Shown one piece after another: positions 1 to 11,294 of a stretch of DNA of 64,000 nt. The notes beneath the pieces are model-generated. The model saw nothing but the letters and a program-made list of their open reading frames with translations. It was not told the DNA's origin and made no database searches. The translations under genes and the position numbers were made by a program. Every line of letters starts with the position of its first letter. Position 1 is the first letter of the stretch. The DNA lies in assembly GCA_030248215.1 (NCBI GenBank), contig JASANG010001649.1:1-64000 (forward strand), in the 5' to 3' direction. Source of the DNA: Enoplolaimus lenunculus (Eukaryota > Nematoda > Enoplea > Enoplida > Thoracostomopsidae).

Positions 1-202
1 TACAGACGATTTTAGTTCAATACTCGATCACATGATTTTCTTGTTTTGTGTAATAGTTAGAATTTTCTAAAATCATGAGGCTCAGTTTACATTTGACAAG
101 GACAGTATTTTAACTAAGACAGTAAACAAACACCACTTGAGCGTGGGCACAGTCAGCCAAATGTCAGTGGTAAGAAGGCAACAACACAAAGACAAACTTT
201 AG

Positions 203-440
203 TACTGTCAATCTAGGAAGGAACCGGGACGTCAGACCTTTTACCTAAACAACTGGAAAAGCGGTTCTCTCAGAACAGCGATCAAACTCACTCAGCCTGC
301 GGATTACGAGGCAGACGCTCTACCGTTGCGCCACGTAGCCCGCCAGTGCAACTGCTTTGCTTTTATCGTCGACTATATGTCGACCGTATTGCTGCTGGCA
401 TGCATACTACATGGTGTGCATTGCATATAGTGCATAAGTC
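203..440 (-). repeat. tRNA-derived SINE, copy 1
   Basis: Read on the minus strand, the middle of this copy is a tRNA-like block (about 345 down to 285) with an A-box like GTGGCGCAACGGTAGAGCG. It is flanked by family sequence containing GGAACCGG on one side and GTCGACATATAGTCGAC-like sequence on the other. The same order recurs at 1500-1672 and, in the opposite orientation, at 7066-7285, so this is a dispersed family and not a tRNA gene. Confidence 0.65.
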
Positions 441-516
441 TTCTAAGTATGAACCGGGACTGCAGCCCTTTTAACTAACCAGCTGGAAAAGCGGGCCTCC
501 AAAGCAGGGATTGGCT
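440..516 (-). repeat. truncated SINE copy abutting copy 1
   Basis: This stretch repeats the GAACCGGGAC...CCAGCTGGAAAAGCGGG end of the SINE family immediately next to copy 1 and in the same orientation. The tRNA-like part is absent, so it is a partial copy. Confidence 0.5.
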
Positions 517-534
517 CATGGAAACTAACATCAT

Positions 535-1350
535 GCTATACAAATACCGACCACGCTCAAAAGCTAAGTAACTGCAATATCCTTAATGAAGGCAATGAGA
601 CTGCCAGCCGACAACCCCAGACGGATAGCGGCTAAAAACAACGTGCCTGATCGAGTTGTGCGTGGTAATTCGAGAGGCAGTGCCAAGAAAACCCTTGCAG
701 GGACAGATCTAGTAGCAGCTGTCGTGCACAGTTGAGACGGTCTTTTGCTACAGCGCTGGACAAGATTATCGAAATCCAACAGGACGCTAAAGTGGCCGTG
801 GGAGGACGTATCAACCTATTTACAGATTCAAGATCAGCAATTCAGGAGCTTGCCGCTGGACGAACGCACCAACAGCAGGTGACCAGGGACATCTGGAAAA
901 AGCTAGATGTTATCTCCTGTGCGGGAAACAACGAAGTGACATTCCAATGGATCCCTAGCCACTGCGGAGTCCCGGGCAATGAAGCCGCAGACGCTATTGC
1001 TAAAAAAGCAACGTTGTTGGTGCAGATAGAAACCCCGATAGACTTTTCGGCTGCGAAGGCCACCATAAAAACATATCAATGATAAATGGAACAACGGCGA
1101 TGAGGTCCGGAAGGCAAGATCAAAAGTAGCCGGAGCAAAGTACGCGGAGCGAAAACCCCAGCTGGAACTATCCAAGAGAGAAGAAACGATGCTCAACAGG
1201 CTACGATGCGGTGGTTATACACCGGAGCTGGCCCGGTACCGCAAGTGGATCACAAGAAGGAAACCAGAGCATGAAAGCTCACTCTGTAAAAAATGCAACA
1301 CCGGTGAAGACAAATCGCTGGAATACTTGATGAAGAGCTGACCGGCGTAC
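535..1350 (+). mobile_element. 5'-truncated LINE remnant: RNase H domain and cysteine-rich C-terminus
   Basis: The frame from 732 to 1082 reads as a type I RNase H domain of a non-LTR retrotransposon (I/R1/Jockey-like group). It shows FTDSRSAI at residues 30-37 with catalytic-type Asp32, and WIPSHCGVPGNEAAD at residues 73-87 with His77 and Asp87. From 1081 the homologous C-terminal region continues in the +1 frame, with a tyrosine/tryptophan stretch followed by a C-x2-C motif near 1290, the usual end of such ORFs. The reverse transcriptase lies outside the window or is lost. The frame change and missing 5' part make it a dead fragment. SINE sequence flanks it on both sides. Confidence 0.65.
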
Positions 1351-1499
1351 GATAATGCCCCAGTACGAAATTTCGGAACAGAAGATCCGATGCACTATGC
1401 GCCCTCGACGACTGTACATTATTTGCATGATGTCAGATTCCTCCGCGGGAGATCGGGTGGAACCGTCCGTTTACGACCTGGAGGTCGGAACGATTGGAA

Positions 1500-1672
1500 C
1501 TCACAACACAACAACACAACTCTCAGCCTGCGGATACCGAGACAGACACTCTACCATTAAGCCACGTAGTCCGCCTGTCCAACTCTTAAGTCGTCGACTA
1601 TCTGCCGACCGTTTGCTGCGGCAAGCATGCAACATGGTGTGCATAGTATTTATTTATTATTGCATATACCCC
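1500..1672 (-). repeat. tRNA-derived SINE, copy 2
   Basis: The minus strand carries the same tRNA-like centre (CTACGTGGCTTAATGGTAGA-type A-box region) and the flanking GTCGACTATCTGCCGACCG block as copy 1. It ends in a short A/T-rich tail at about 1660 and abuts the LTR-like repeat that starts near 1673. Confidence 0.6.
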
Positions 1673-1743
1673 GCTTCAGATTCGCCGAAACCGATGGTGT
1701 CGTATCTAAAACGTTATTTGTTAATATTTTGTCTTTCCACATG
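1673..1743 (+). repeat. LTR-like direct repeat, left copy (retroelement fossil)
   Basis: About 70 bp here match 7690-7770 in the same orientation, with the best part (CCCGCTTC to ATCTAAAAC) differing at roughly five of 43 positions by eye. The repeat ends in CCACA followed by TGGTGACC, the form expected of an LTR end followed by a tRNA primer-binding site. I infer an old LTR pair around the decayed coding remnants that lie between the copies. Confidence 0.4.
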
Positions 1744-2239
1744 GTGACCAGCGACCACGATGGTCTCCACAGTGCCTACCCACCCACGGCTTAATTGAAG
1801 CGAAATGGACGTAGTTTCAGTTTTCGTTTTTTGGCTTGTGAAAAAACTCTGTGCAAGTCGGTGATTGGTCAGAATCGAGAAGAAAAACTCGAATTTTTTG
1901 ATTGGACGGCGTGTTATTCGGTAATTGATTCTGAATGGTTGATTTTACACAGAGAATCTTACCGTATGTTGATCAAAGGGGCCGCTCGACACAACAGGCG
2001 CCAGACGCATATTTTCGCAGGATAAATGTTTTAACCTTTCGTGCGAGTTTGACCTACATTTTCGGAAAATTTATTTGGTGATATCGAAATTGTATTGTAA
2101 TATCGTTTAGTTTCATTGTTATAATAACCTGTAGTTGTATTGGCAATCAAATTGTTATTTTCAAAGCGATTTTGTTTAAAGTTTTTCAAAAAGTTTTCAA
2201 GTAGGTATATAACTTTTGTTGGTAAGTTTGAAACCTCAG

Positions 2240-3810
2240 GTAAGTATGGGACTCAAACGGACGCCGATAAAAAGATAGCCGGAATGGTCAGTGGCAGGGC
2301 CAACCCATCATCTGGCAGTAAGGACACTCAAAAGAAAGGGACGACATCGACAGCGTCGCTGGTTCAGAATTTGCCGCAGATGGTTACGTTAAGTCAAGTC
2401 CATGATCAAGCGTTGCAATGTTTACCTACCACCGAACGGTCGACTTGCATAAGCAATGAGAGTAAGAAGAAATGGTAACGTGGTGGACGAAAAAACACAG
2501 GGGGCGGGCAAAGCCCCATTCAACGTCAGCCGAGATCTGGGTAGAGCCCCATGCAATGTGTGTCGTGGATGGGATAATGCCTCTATTATCGCCGATCGGG
2601 GACGTGGTGTCTCATGTTGCGACACTCGACAGCAGTGTAATACCGCGTTTATTGCCCATTACAGTTGAGTCAACGTCATGTGGCGGTCGGTGAGAATATA
2701 CCACCAAGGACAACAGAGGTAGTGAATTGCGCAGCTGCAAAGGATACAACGACAGAAGCGGACGAGAAATTGCCGAGCTGGACAAAGTAGAGGTGATCCG
2801 ATAAATCACGTCAAAGAAAGATGTATAGGTTAATGTTGCGTGGTGATAGTAGCAGCATTAAATTGTCAGCTGTTCAAAGTAAGAATAAGTCGACTTGTGA
2901 GGAAAGAGTAGAGAAGTTCAACGAGCAATTGCGCGAAATTACCTGAGAGTGTCGGGTTCGATTGAGATGATCTTCAAGGGGAGCCATTGTTTCACGAACG
3001 CTGACACGAAATATGGGATAACGGTAATAGAATGCTTGGCTGTGGTGCGAACATTCGTGAAGCTCCATCCACATTTGTTGGGTAAACACACGACTGTGAT
3101 TACGGATCATTCACCGTTGGTTCAAATATTGAACAAGATAAGGCCGGCGGATTGATCATTTACCGTTGGTTCAGATATTGAACAAGATAAGGCCGGCGGA
3201 TGCTCTCACCCCGTGTTTGATGCGTTTTACCTTACGATTGCAAGAATTCGATTTCACTGTGCTGTATAAGCCAGACAAGATGCACGTCAACGCGGGTGCG
3301 ATGTCGGGCCCTCCGATCTTGCAGGATTCGGATCATGAGACGGCAACGCAATGTTGGATCGTTTAAAGTCACAGACTTCGAGGGAAAGCCTCTGGAGAGT
3401 CGCAAGCAAAAACGTAACGCTAAAGCAAAGGATATCGTCCATGAGAACGACGATGGGCGTGAGAAAGTCAATAGTTTGGACTGGAATAGTGATCAAGTCA
3501 CGCAGGACAATCAAACGCAAGCAAGCGAGCAGTTGGAAACGGACAATGGTCCGAATAAAAATCGAGTAGTTGAAGAGCTATTCGTTTTCGATTGTTCGTG
3601 GCAATTAGACGAATTACGTATGTGGCCGGAACCGTTTCCAACGCCACACCAAACGGCGGAAAGCATCGTAAGGTTGATTCTAGGGGGTAAAACCGTCCCT
3701 GAACTCGGTGTAGCGTGTGTGATTTTGTCTGAATATGGACAGGTGTTTATCTCGGAGAAGTATAGTAATATTAAACCAGTCATTGTGAGACTACATGTGT
3801 TGAGCTAAGC
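2240..3810 (+). mobile_element. decayed Ty3/gypsy-type pol remnant (fossil)
   Basis: Fragments on the plus strand resemble the RNase H part of a Ty3/gypsy polyprotein (about 2949-3350, around a TDHSPLVQIL-type motif). Integrase-core-like sequence follows (about 3650-3770). The order RNase H then integrase fits Ty3/gypsy. The element is clearly broken, with several breaks, no full-length frame and no recognisable protease or complete reverse transcriptase, so it is old. The family call rests on short motifs remembered from the family. Confidence 0.5.
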
Positions 3811-3814
3811 TCGA

Positions 3815-4530
3815 CCACACGTAAGCATTTAAGCTAATTTGCAAATTAGTTATTAGCTAACTATTCATTTATCGGTTTTGGAGGATTCTAAACAATCTAT
3901 TCAGATTCCTCGCACCCTAAAACCCATTATTGCTGAAATTAGGTTGCTTGCAACCCTAATAATTAGTGAAATATTGCAAACGCCTAATTTAGGCTTATCA
4001 ATTATGCTTATATACAAACTACCTATTAGCTAACTAACCAATTATCGATTTTAGACGTTCGTAAACAATTTATTCAGATTCCTCGCACCCAAAAACCTTC
4101 AATAAATCCTAATAATTATTGAAATAATTTAAAAAGTCCTAATTTTTCTTAATTAAGTTAATATGCAAATTAGCTATTAGCTAACTTTTTAATTATCGGT
4201 TTTAGAGGTTTGTAAACAATTTATTCAAATTCCTCCCACTTGAAAACTCTTTAGTGCTGAAATTATATTGCTTGTAATCTTACGTAATAAATAGTGAAAT
4301 ATTGTAAAAAGTCCTAATTAGGCTTATAACCTTTGCTAATACGCAAATTATCTATTAGCTAACTACTTAATTATCGGTTTTGGAGATTTGTAAACAGTCT
4401 ATGAAGATTCCTCGCACCCAAAAACCCTTTAAGGCTGATATTAGATTGCTTGTAACTGTAATAATTAGTGAAATAATGTAGAAAGTAGTAATTTAGGCTA
4501 CAGGTTAATTATGCAAATTAGCCTGTAGCT
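3815..4530. repeat. tandem repeat, four to five diverged units of about 150-180 bp
   Basis: The block AAATTAGCTATTAGCTAAC...TATCGGTTTT...TTTGTAAACAATTTATTCAGATTCCTCGCACCC starts near 3845, 4021, 4171 and 4350, and a last partial unit starts near 4514. Units differ by substitutions and small indels, so this is an old satellite-like array with no coding sequence. Confidence 0.75.
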
Positions 4531-4755
4531 AATAAACGGCTTGAAATTTTAAAACCCCAATGCGAGGTTAACACCCCAGGGTAATTGGCTTTCAAACAAA
4601 AAAGCTTATCAAAATCGGTTCGGCCGTTCCTGAGATTCTTTTCGGACGGACAGACGGACGGAGAGACAGACAGACAGACGGACATCCACCTTTTGATCCT
4701 AGAGTACAAAACATAAAACGCTTCGCGAAACTCCGAGCTTCGCTCAAAAATCATG
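4521..4755 (+). mobile_element. RTE-type retroposon 3' tail fragment
   Basis: The sequence AAAATCGGTTCGGCCGTTCC followed by a run of GGACGGACAGACGG-type units resembles the 3' tail of RTE-like LINEs and the SINEs that share it in invertebrates. It follows the tandem array directly, which may mean that the array was part of the same insertion. No open reading frame is visible. Confidence 0.45.
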
Positions 4756-4879
4756 AAAAGATGCTAATAAGTGCGTATTTAATGCTAATAATGTCAACAA
4801 CAGCTTTAATACCCTTCCTGCGTGCGACAACAACTGTAAATTTGCCCGCGATTATTTTGTTGCTCAACAACAGCAGCTA

Positions 4880-7080
4880 TTGTTTGCGGTTCATTAATGG
4901 GTGAGGAATCGTCGTGTACTAAATTTTCCAGCAACTGGGTTGCGTCGCGGGCGTCCATTTGTCGTACGAGCGTATGCAGGAGCACGATCAGTACTACGAG
5001 GACTATTACGTGCGACATGTGACGGATGGGATGACAAATGATCGGATGAAGCGACCATTTTCAAATAGTTATCTTTCGTACGTTTCACGAAGTTGGTTAC
5101 CTGGCCGTCATCCGCTGGATCCGCGTACAAACAATCGGGCGCGAACCATACAAACTAGCACGACAGAAGGTGCCCACGTCTATCATCGAGATTCAAGCGT
5201 CTGGCCTACGATTGCCGCCCGAGTTGTACGAATTTTTTTGTGATCCAGGTTTCGTAAAAATCTGGTGGTGCCAGTCGGTGGACAAGATGACGTGAGTAGC
5301 GTCGTTCGGTTATGGTAATGGTGAAAGGATCAGCCCTTTCTCCACGATGAGACACGTTGGATCTACAGTTTATTCATGGCCATGAATGTGACTCTACAGT
5401 TGATTCATAGCCATGAATGCGACTCTACAGTTGATCCATGGCCATGAATGTGAGGAAAATCATTGTCTTCGAGGCGTAATGATTGAATACTTTAACCTTG
5501 CGGAGGCGTTGAGGCTAGCGTTAAGACAAACGGAGAAGCGCATGGTAGAAAAATTCATAGTATGGCGCAAGAGGCATCCGTGGGACAGCGGAAGCAGCCT
5601 CGGAGGAATTGGCATAAATAAAGGAACAGATGCGAGCGATGGCGGAATGGCAACAAAGAATAACCGATCGTAATATGGAAATACGAGTAATTTGATTCGT
5701 ATAATGTCGCTGGTGTGGATTTGTTGCCGGAATCTTCTGAGGAAGTAGCAATTGTTGACTGAGGTGAAGAAGAAGCAGAAACCACCAAGCAACAATCGCG
5801 CCAAAAACGGAAGGAACTGTCACGGTCTGCATTCCCAGTCACGACGGAGAAAGCCAAGTTGAATCGTCAATGCCATAAGCAGTACCGAAGGGGAGTGGCA
5901 GCCAAGCGAGGAAGCGGAGACGTCGATCCGCCTGCTAGATCTCGAAGTCGATCAAGGAATCCGATGTCAGGACGAGATGGCAGCCGTCAACGTCGAGAGA
6001 ACGCGGAACCGTTTTTGCCGTATTTTCTGTTGCTTAACGTGAATGTGTTACAGGAAGGCGAGCGTACGTGTTCGCTCTTCAAATATCGTTTACACGCTTA
6101 CTAGTTCGCTGTCAACGAGCGAGTTCGATTTCCGCATGGAATCTTGGCGGAGAAGGTGCTCAACGAAATATTAAAGGCATGGGGTATCAAATTTTTAAGC
6201 GTGATGCGGAATTGATGGGCGCATATGCAGGTGGATCAATTTTTGTAAATCTTGCGATACACTGAACAAGGAATACGGTACGATTTGTTCAATCGCGAAC
6301 CAGTTTACTCCGCAGCAGTGTGAAAACATCATATGGTTTTTGGTAATGCACTAACGTGACGTGGTGGCGCGCAAGACTACGTACCGCTAACTTATTTATT
6401 GATTTCGTGTGCATTGCTGATGGAGCAATACAACAATACGAAGGCGGAAGTCCTGCCACATTAGCAGATTTTCAAGAAAATATACAACATCAGACGTTAC
6501 TGGTACGAACGCGATGGGTTCCACAAGGCCAACATCGAATATATGTTGCTGGAAAGAGCGAAGCCGATTGCTCCAAAACTGCCGGGGATGTATAAAGAAT
6601 TGTCCATTTGGTCAGAGAACATGGCGGTAACCAAGAATAAGCAGTAGAGTGGTGAACGTTACGAAATCCAGTGGGGGGTGTCATCCGTGGACGAGTGTAC
6701 CGGAGAAACCGGGATCATCAGAGTACGAACACGAGATGAATTTGTTCGACGATTCGGCGAATTGGCCGTTCGAAGTAACTCGAGAATGGAATCGCGTGCG
6801 TAAGTTTCGTGAACAAATGTGGATAAGATGCACGAGTCTAGAAATGATCCGCATGGATGTCTTGGTATCGGTGACGTAGGTGACGTTTCTCGTAAAGTCA
6901 CAAGCGTCGCTAGCACGAGTAGCATGGCGCAAGGATTAGTACGCGAACGTTAAGAAGAGCGATTTAGTAGACAACGGTCACGTCATGAGTCGCATGGAAG
7001 ACAGTGGACACGTGATCCCGGATATCACAACAGTTGTCGGGATTGTAAGCATGTGAGACATGCTTGTCCTAGTGCATATG
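4880..7080 (+). mobile_element. decayed retroelement remnants, gag-like (fossil)
   Basis: This stretch is richer in G+C and more codon-like than its surroundings but holds no full-length frame. It includes an Arg/Ser-rich segment near 5930-6010 and a Cys/His cluster near 7035-7075 resembling a retroelement nucleocapsid knuckle. I read it as gag-type remnants of an LTR element, broken many times and old. Its position downstream of the pol-like remnant suggests more than one insertion or a rearrangement. Confidence 0.35.
5362..5454. repeat. 31-bp tandem repeat, three units
   Basis: Units begin at 5362, 5393 and 5424 (TCTACAGTTGATTCATGGCC...). Each holds the palindrome TTCATGGCCATGAA or a one-base variant. 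Spacing is exactly 31 bp. Confidence 0.85.
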
Positions 7081-7285
7081 CAATAAATGCAATGCACATT
7101 GTGTTGTACAATCGATGCATATAGTCGACGAAAAATGCAGTTGGAGAGGCGGGCTACGTGGCGCAGTTGTAGAGTGCTCGCTTAAGGATCCATAGGCTGA
7201 GAGTTCGATCCCCACTCTAGGCCGCTTTTCCAGCTGCTTAGTAAAAGGTCTAAAGTTCCGGTTCCTACCTAGACTGACAGGGATG
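7066..7285 (+). repeat. tRNA-derived SINE, copy 3
   Basis: In plus orientation the copy runs from a GCATATGCAATAAATGCAATGC block through GTCGACGAAAAATGC into a tRNA-like centre (GCTACGTGGCGCAGTTGTAG ... GAGTTCGATCCCC), and ends with CCGGTTCCTACCTAGACTG. Both an A-box and a B-box (GTTCGATCC) can be seen. It is the most complete family member in the window. Confidence 0.7.
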
Positions 7286-7689
7286 ATGAAAGTCATGATG
7301 ATGATTATAGCCCTCTTTGAAGCTTCCTTCCTATATTTGGTATCCCAGATGCTTGGCGACGGCAACAAGTCATGGAAAGAACCATTTAAGACAAAAATTG
7401 TCGTCATAAAGAATGGAAATTGATGTACATACGTGTAAGTATATTGAAAGGAAAAAGACATTTCAAATGAAACACTTTGTGTCATATTTGTTTGATTTCC
7501 ATGTTAGTCAATTTTTGTGCCATCAGAGTCGGTCTTTCCGTTCAGCCGTGGTCTGAAATGTAGGTCACTTTCGGTAACTATTTTTTTGTAATAAAAATTA
7601 GTGTCAACCAGCACGAGAGTGTCATAACAAATATTAGCATTGTGTTTCTGGTTAAAGTTTTGAGTAAAGTCGGGAGTTACTTTCGGATC

Positions 7690-7770
7690 GGTCCCGCTTC
7701 AAATTCGCCATAACCGACGGTGTCATATCTAAAACCCCATTTGTCAGTAGTGTTATTCCACATTGACAAA
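7690..7770 (+). repeat. LTR-like direct repeat, right copy (retroelement fossil)
   Basis: This matches 1673-1743 in the same orientation and ends in the same CCACA. It would be the end of the right-hand LTR of an old element spanning roughly 1.7-7.8 kb. The left limits of both repeats are unclear. Confidence 0.4.
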
Positions 7771-7809
7771 CACTGTTAGCAAAGCGATAGGCACTTACAA
7801 ACAGTTTTA

Positions 7810-8000
7810 AGGCCTATTCACACGTGCAAGTGTTTGCTGCGAGAACATGTAACTGCAAATTTCAGGAAAACTTGCATAAGTGAAGTTGCATTCTTGTTCA
7901 CACATGTGAACTCAATCCTAGCTATGAACTTTTTGAATTATTTGCACCTGTAAGTTTTTCGAACAGGATTTGCACAAAACTTGCAAATCGCAAGTTGCAG
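7810..8000. mobile_element. MITE fragment with GCCTATTCACACGTGCAAGT end
   Basis: It starts GGCCTATTCACACGTGCAAG and carries several degenerate CTTGCA/TGCAAG units. A better-preserved copy with both inverted ends lies at 52370-52690. The right-hand end here has decayed. There is no coding capacity. Confidence 0.5.
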
Positions 8001-9530
8001 CTGTACACAAATTCTTTAACAGCTTGTGACGAACATATAACGACCAGATAAGTTCTATTTGTTTTTCTCCTAGCTAACTAGTTAATCTTGGCAATCATAT
8101 TGTATGTAATCAATTTTCATTCCGATGTTTAAATATGTAGTACTATAAAATACGGGAAACAGAAACAAAAAGTGGACTAAACAATAGAAACATAAAACAG
8201 CTGTTAAAACTGAATTATTAGAAAACGTTGCACTTCTCTGGCAAATCTCAATAAGTATGCAAATATTATTCTGAAAATTTTTTATAAAAAGAATATAAAT
8301 GCAAAAAAATTGCACGTTTCCTTATTCGCTTTATCTACGGCTTATGTTCCAGCAAATTGTTTTGACTTCTGTTTCTCGCACCGGCTGTGTAGTAAATGTA
8401 TCTCTTCACTTTATTTTACTTCGGTTATAGGAGTTTTTCAAACTGTTATGTTTTAATGATAGTATTAACTTACATCATAACTATTTAGCTAGTATTCTTT
8501 TTCAGCTTGTTTTTAACATCAGTTATAATACTTCAAACGAAAGGGATTAGTCGACTGTCGTTAGAACATACTGATAACTAATAAATGAAGCGGTCTGATT
8601 TCAGTTGCCTACGTGAAAACTTTCTTGACTTGTAAAGTAAATTGCGCTGCATATCTAAGACTTAGTTGGATTATCTTTGTGTTCATTAGCAACAAATAAA
8701 GACGGAGTTGTAAAGCTTACGGTTTCGAATTCCTCTAGGCACGGTTTAAATGCCTTTTCGCGATATATAACTTTGAATATTTGGTCCTGCTTGTAAGTTT
8801 GTTGTTTCAACCGCATGCTTCTCCTAAAATTGTGTTGGGCCTCCCAAGATGTTGAGCCGGGTACAGGCCTGAAGCTTGAGTTTAGGATCACTGATTAAGT
8901 GATGCATAAGGTTTTATTTAGCCTCCATGCATCCGCATTTTCTACAAAGTCGTCCCTTGACCACAAACTTAGGTTTTTCGTTGGGGCGCGGCAATTTGCC
9001 ATTTCACCATGACCCACAGATTCTCAGTCCAGTGCGCTACCACTGAGCCACGCCGCTTCACAATCAGGTGCTCAGGTTTCAGGGTTTTATGCCTTGTAGG
9101 AACCTCAGCATTTCACTCTTGTATCTTGGTTCTTTCATGTTATACTGATGCTGCGTATGAAGGCACTACTTTTGCCTCAGTGTTTAACCGATGTGCAGCT
9201 TCAGCACGAGGTTTTATTTCGCCTCCATGCATCTACACGTGACAAAATCCAAAACGTTAATTCTTTTGGTTGAAAACGATTCAATAGTAACCTGATAGCT
9301 ACAGTGCATAATTTAGGTAGTCATATTTATTCTTGCCAGAACTTCATCTGTGTAGTATGTGCAATGCGGGTATTTGTTCTCAAAATAAATTTTCAGTATG
9401 TGTTTTAAATTCTAATGAAATGGTATGCTAAATTTTGTTGGTGGCCGGTGCATGAGTTCAATGATTGCCGGTCTGACGAAAGGAGATAGTTATATAATTT
9501 GCATTGTTTAGATAATATTTATTATATTAC
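8001..9530. other. intergenic spacer with a SINE-like insertion
   Basis: There is no gene here. At about 8905 and 9210 the motif GGTTTTATTTNGCCTCCATGCAT is repeated directly. Between the two repeats the minus strand (9062 down to about 9010) carries a tRNA-like A-box, GTGGCTCAGTGGTAGCGCA. This looks like a tRNA-derived insertion flanked by repeats. The rest is AT-rich unique-looking sequence. Confidence 0.45.
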
Positions 9531-9574
9531 GGACAGTCAAACCGATAAATATAACATTGAAACACTATTTTTAA

Positions 9575-9766
9575 ATGGCGAAGAGTAAAAATCACACAGA
9601 TCATAACCAACACCGGAAAAATCATCGAAATGGAATTCGTAAGCCGAAGCGGACTCGGTTTGTTTGTATGCGCGGTGTCGATGCAAAGTTTTTGAAAAAT
9701 TTGAAATTCGCCCGCAAACATAATCGTGTGGCAAAACGAAAAGAACTGAAACAAAGAACTGGTTAA
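9575..9766 (+). CDS. RPL29: 60S ribosomal protein eL29
   Basis: The 63-residue frame begins [20 protein letters not shown], the near-invariant N-terminus of eL29, a small basic protein of the large ribosomal subunit. The core [17 protein letters not shown] matches the family motif GVDPKFLRNMRFAKKHN. The length fits the short fungal and invertebrate forms (about 60 residues), not the long vertebrate ones. The start is the first ATG after an AT-rich leader, and the stop is TAA. There is no intron in the frame. Ribosomal protein genes often have one near the start codon, so either a 5'UTR intron was missed or this is an intact retrocopy. I see no poly(A) tract that would mark a retrocopy. The frame is open and fully conserved. 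Confidence 0.93.
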   Translation: MAKSKNHTDHNQHRKNHRNGIRKPKRTRFVCMRGVDAKFLKNLKFARKHNRVAKRKELKQRTG

Positions 9767-10550
9767 TTGGGGTATTGTTTGGAATTTAAGTTTTTTCGTA
9801 AATATTGACTTGCAAAACGGCAAAAACCCGTTAAACTGCAATCATTAGGCCAGGTATGTGGGTTTAGTTGATAACCGTTCACAACTTCACATGCTATAAG
9901 TGTTGGTTCAGATTGAGTTAGAGATTATTGCATGTGTTTATGCGTATAAGTAACTACGTATTTGTCCGTTGCAATATTTAGATGCAAGCTGAAGCTTTGA
10001 TTAGTTAGGTTTAATGGATTGCAGTGTTACATTGAATATAGGGGAAATCAATAACGCTATTTAGTTGTAAGGAGCGTCGAATTAAATATTAAGTTTTTTG
10101 TACCTAAATATATTTGCAATATATACGTAGGACTTCAGAGTGAGTGTAAAGCTGATAGGTTTGAGTTTATATAGCGTAAATGCTTGCAGCATTATGTCAA
10201 GGTTTGCACAAAGTCATATATCGAATAATTTTATGTGAAATGTTATGTTTTTGTTGTACATGTTTCTAGTAAAAAACCTAACTTTGTGTTTAATATGAGC
10301 AGAGATAATTACTTGTGAGCTCAGCATAGAACAGATTATTTGGGTGCTTGTCATTTATTCTAAAAGGTGTTGTAAGTATGGTAAATTTAACAAAAGCACG
10401 CCGGGGAAGTTGACTGTGACTTTGGGTTGCTGATGCCGAACTGAATTTTATCACACTGCAACATAGGGAAAATGTAAACCTAGGTTAATGGATCCAGAGC
10501 TCAACCTCATTCCATTACATCTAAATTGGAATTGAATTCGTTATACTCCG
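9767..10550. other. intergenic spacer downstream of eL29
   Basis: AT-rich sequence with no open frame of note and no repeat that I recognise. The 3'UTR of eL29 must lie at its left edge, but I see no convincing AATAAA close to the stop. Confidence 0.5.
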
Positions 10551-10554
10551 AAAT

Positions 10555-10925
10555 TTGCAAGAACAGGTCCCTTGTGGCAGGCTGAATTTTCCCCCTGGTC
10601 GAGCCCCCCCGGATAATTCGGCCGGGTGCATTTTCCCCATGAAATTTAATAGATGCTGCTATACAGGGAGCTATTTTCAGATATTTTGTGATGAGTGTTT
10701 ATTTTTTCGCACACCTGCGATATCTGTTCCACACTGTCATATTTTTACGCAGACATGCGATACCTGGGTTTAATTGTGATATGTTTTCGTCCGCAGACCT
10801 GCGACATCTGTTCCTGACGATGATATTTTTTCGCACAATTGCGACATTTGTTTCACACGATGATATTTTTTAGAACACTTGCGACATCTATTCAAATTGC
10901 GACACCTGGGTCTTTTAGTTCGTCC
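10555..10925. repeat. tandem repeat of about 40 bp around TGCGACATCTGTTCC
   Basis: Five diverged units centred near 10715, 10755, 10797, 10840 and 10877 carry TGCGAYATCTGTTCCACACGATGATA-type sequence. An inverted copy occurs at about 11385-11425 (CATCGTGAGGAACAGATGTC), so the unit also flanks the next 500 bp in inverted orientation. Confidence 0.65.
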
Positions 10926-11294
10926 CAATAGTAAACTTGGTCAATCGCGTGATCATAATTTTTGAAAAACTACACAGTGTTTTAGAAACGAAATGTTGAT
11001 TCGGAAGAATGTTATCACGCTCTTCTGTACTCGCTCAATTCCGGAGCCTTTTCTTAAGCCTAACCGTAAATTTGAGGAAGTGTACAACAGCACTGAAATT
11101 TTCGGTTTCCCCCAAAATATCCACGTTTTCCATTTAAAGACCAATAGCTTAGTCTTTGAGTCATCGGGGAGATGAAAATTGCACCTGCCGAAGCGATTTA
11201 CCTTCCATTTTATAGAACCTTATACAAAACGATAAAAATCTTAGGCCATGTAAAACCTCCCTGCCGTCCTAAAATCCCACCATCCTATCGCAAT

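Noticed and set aside
5859-6104. Arg/Ser-rich frame resembling an SR protein
   Set aside because: It lies among decayed retroelement remnants and has no RNA-recognition domain, so a nucleic-acid-binding part of an old element is more likely.
7149-7232. A tRNA gene within 7.1-7.3 kb
   Set aside because: Poor acceptor and anticodon stems, and the same sequence recurs at 203-440 and 1500-1672 as part of a SINE.
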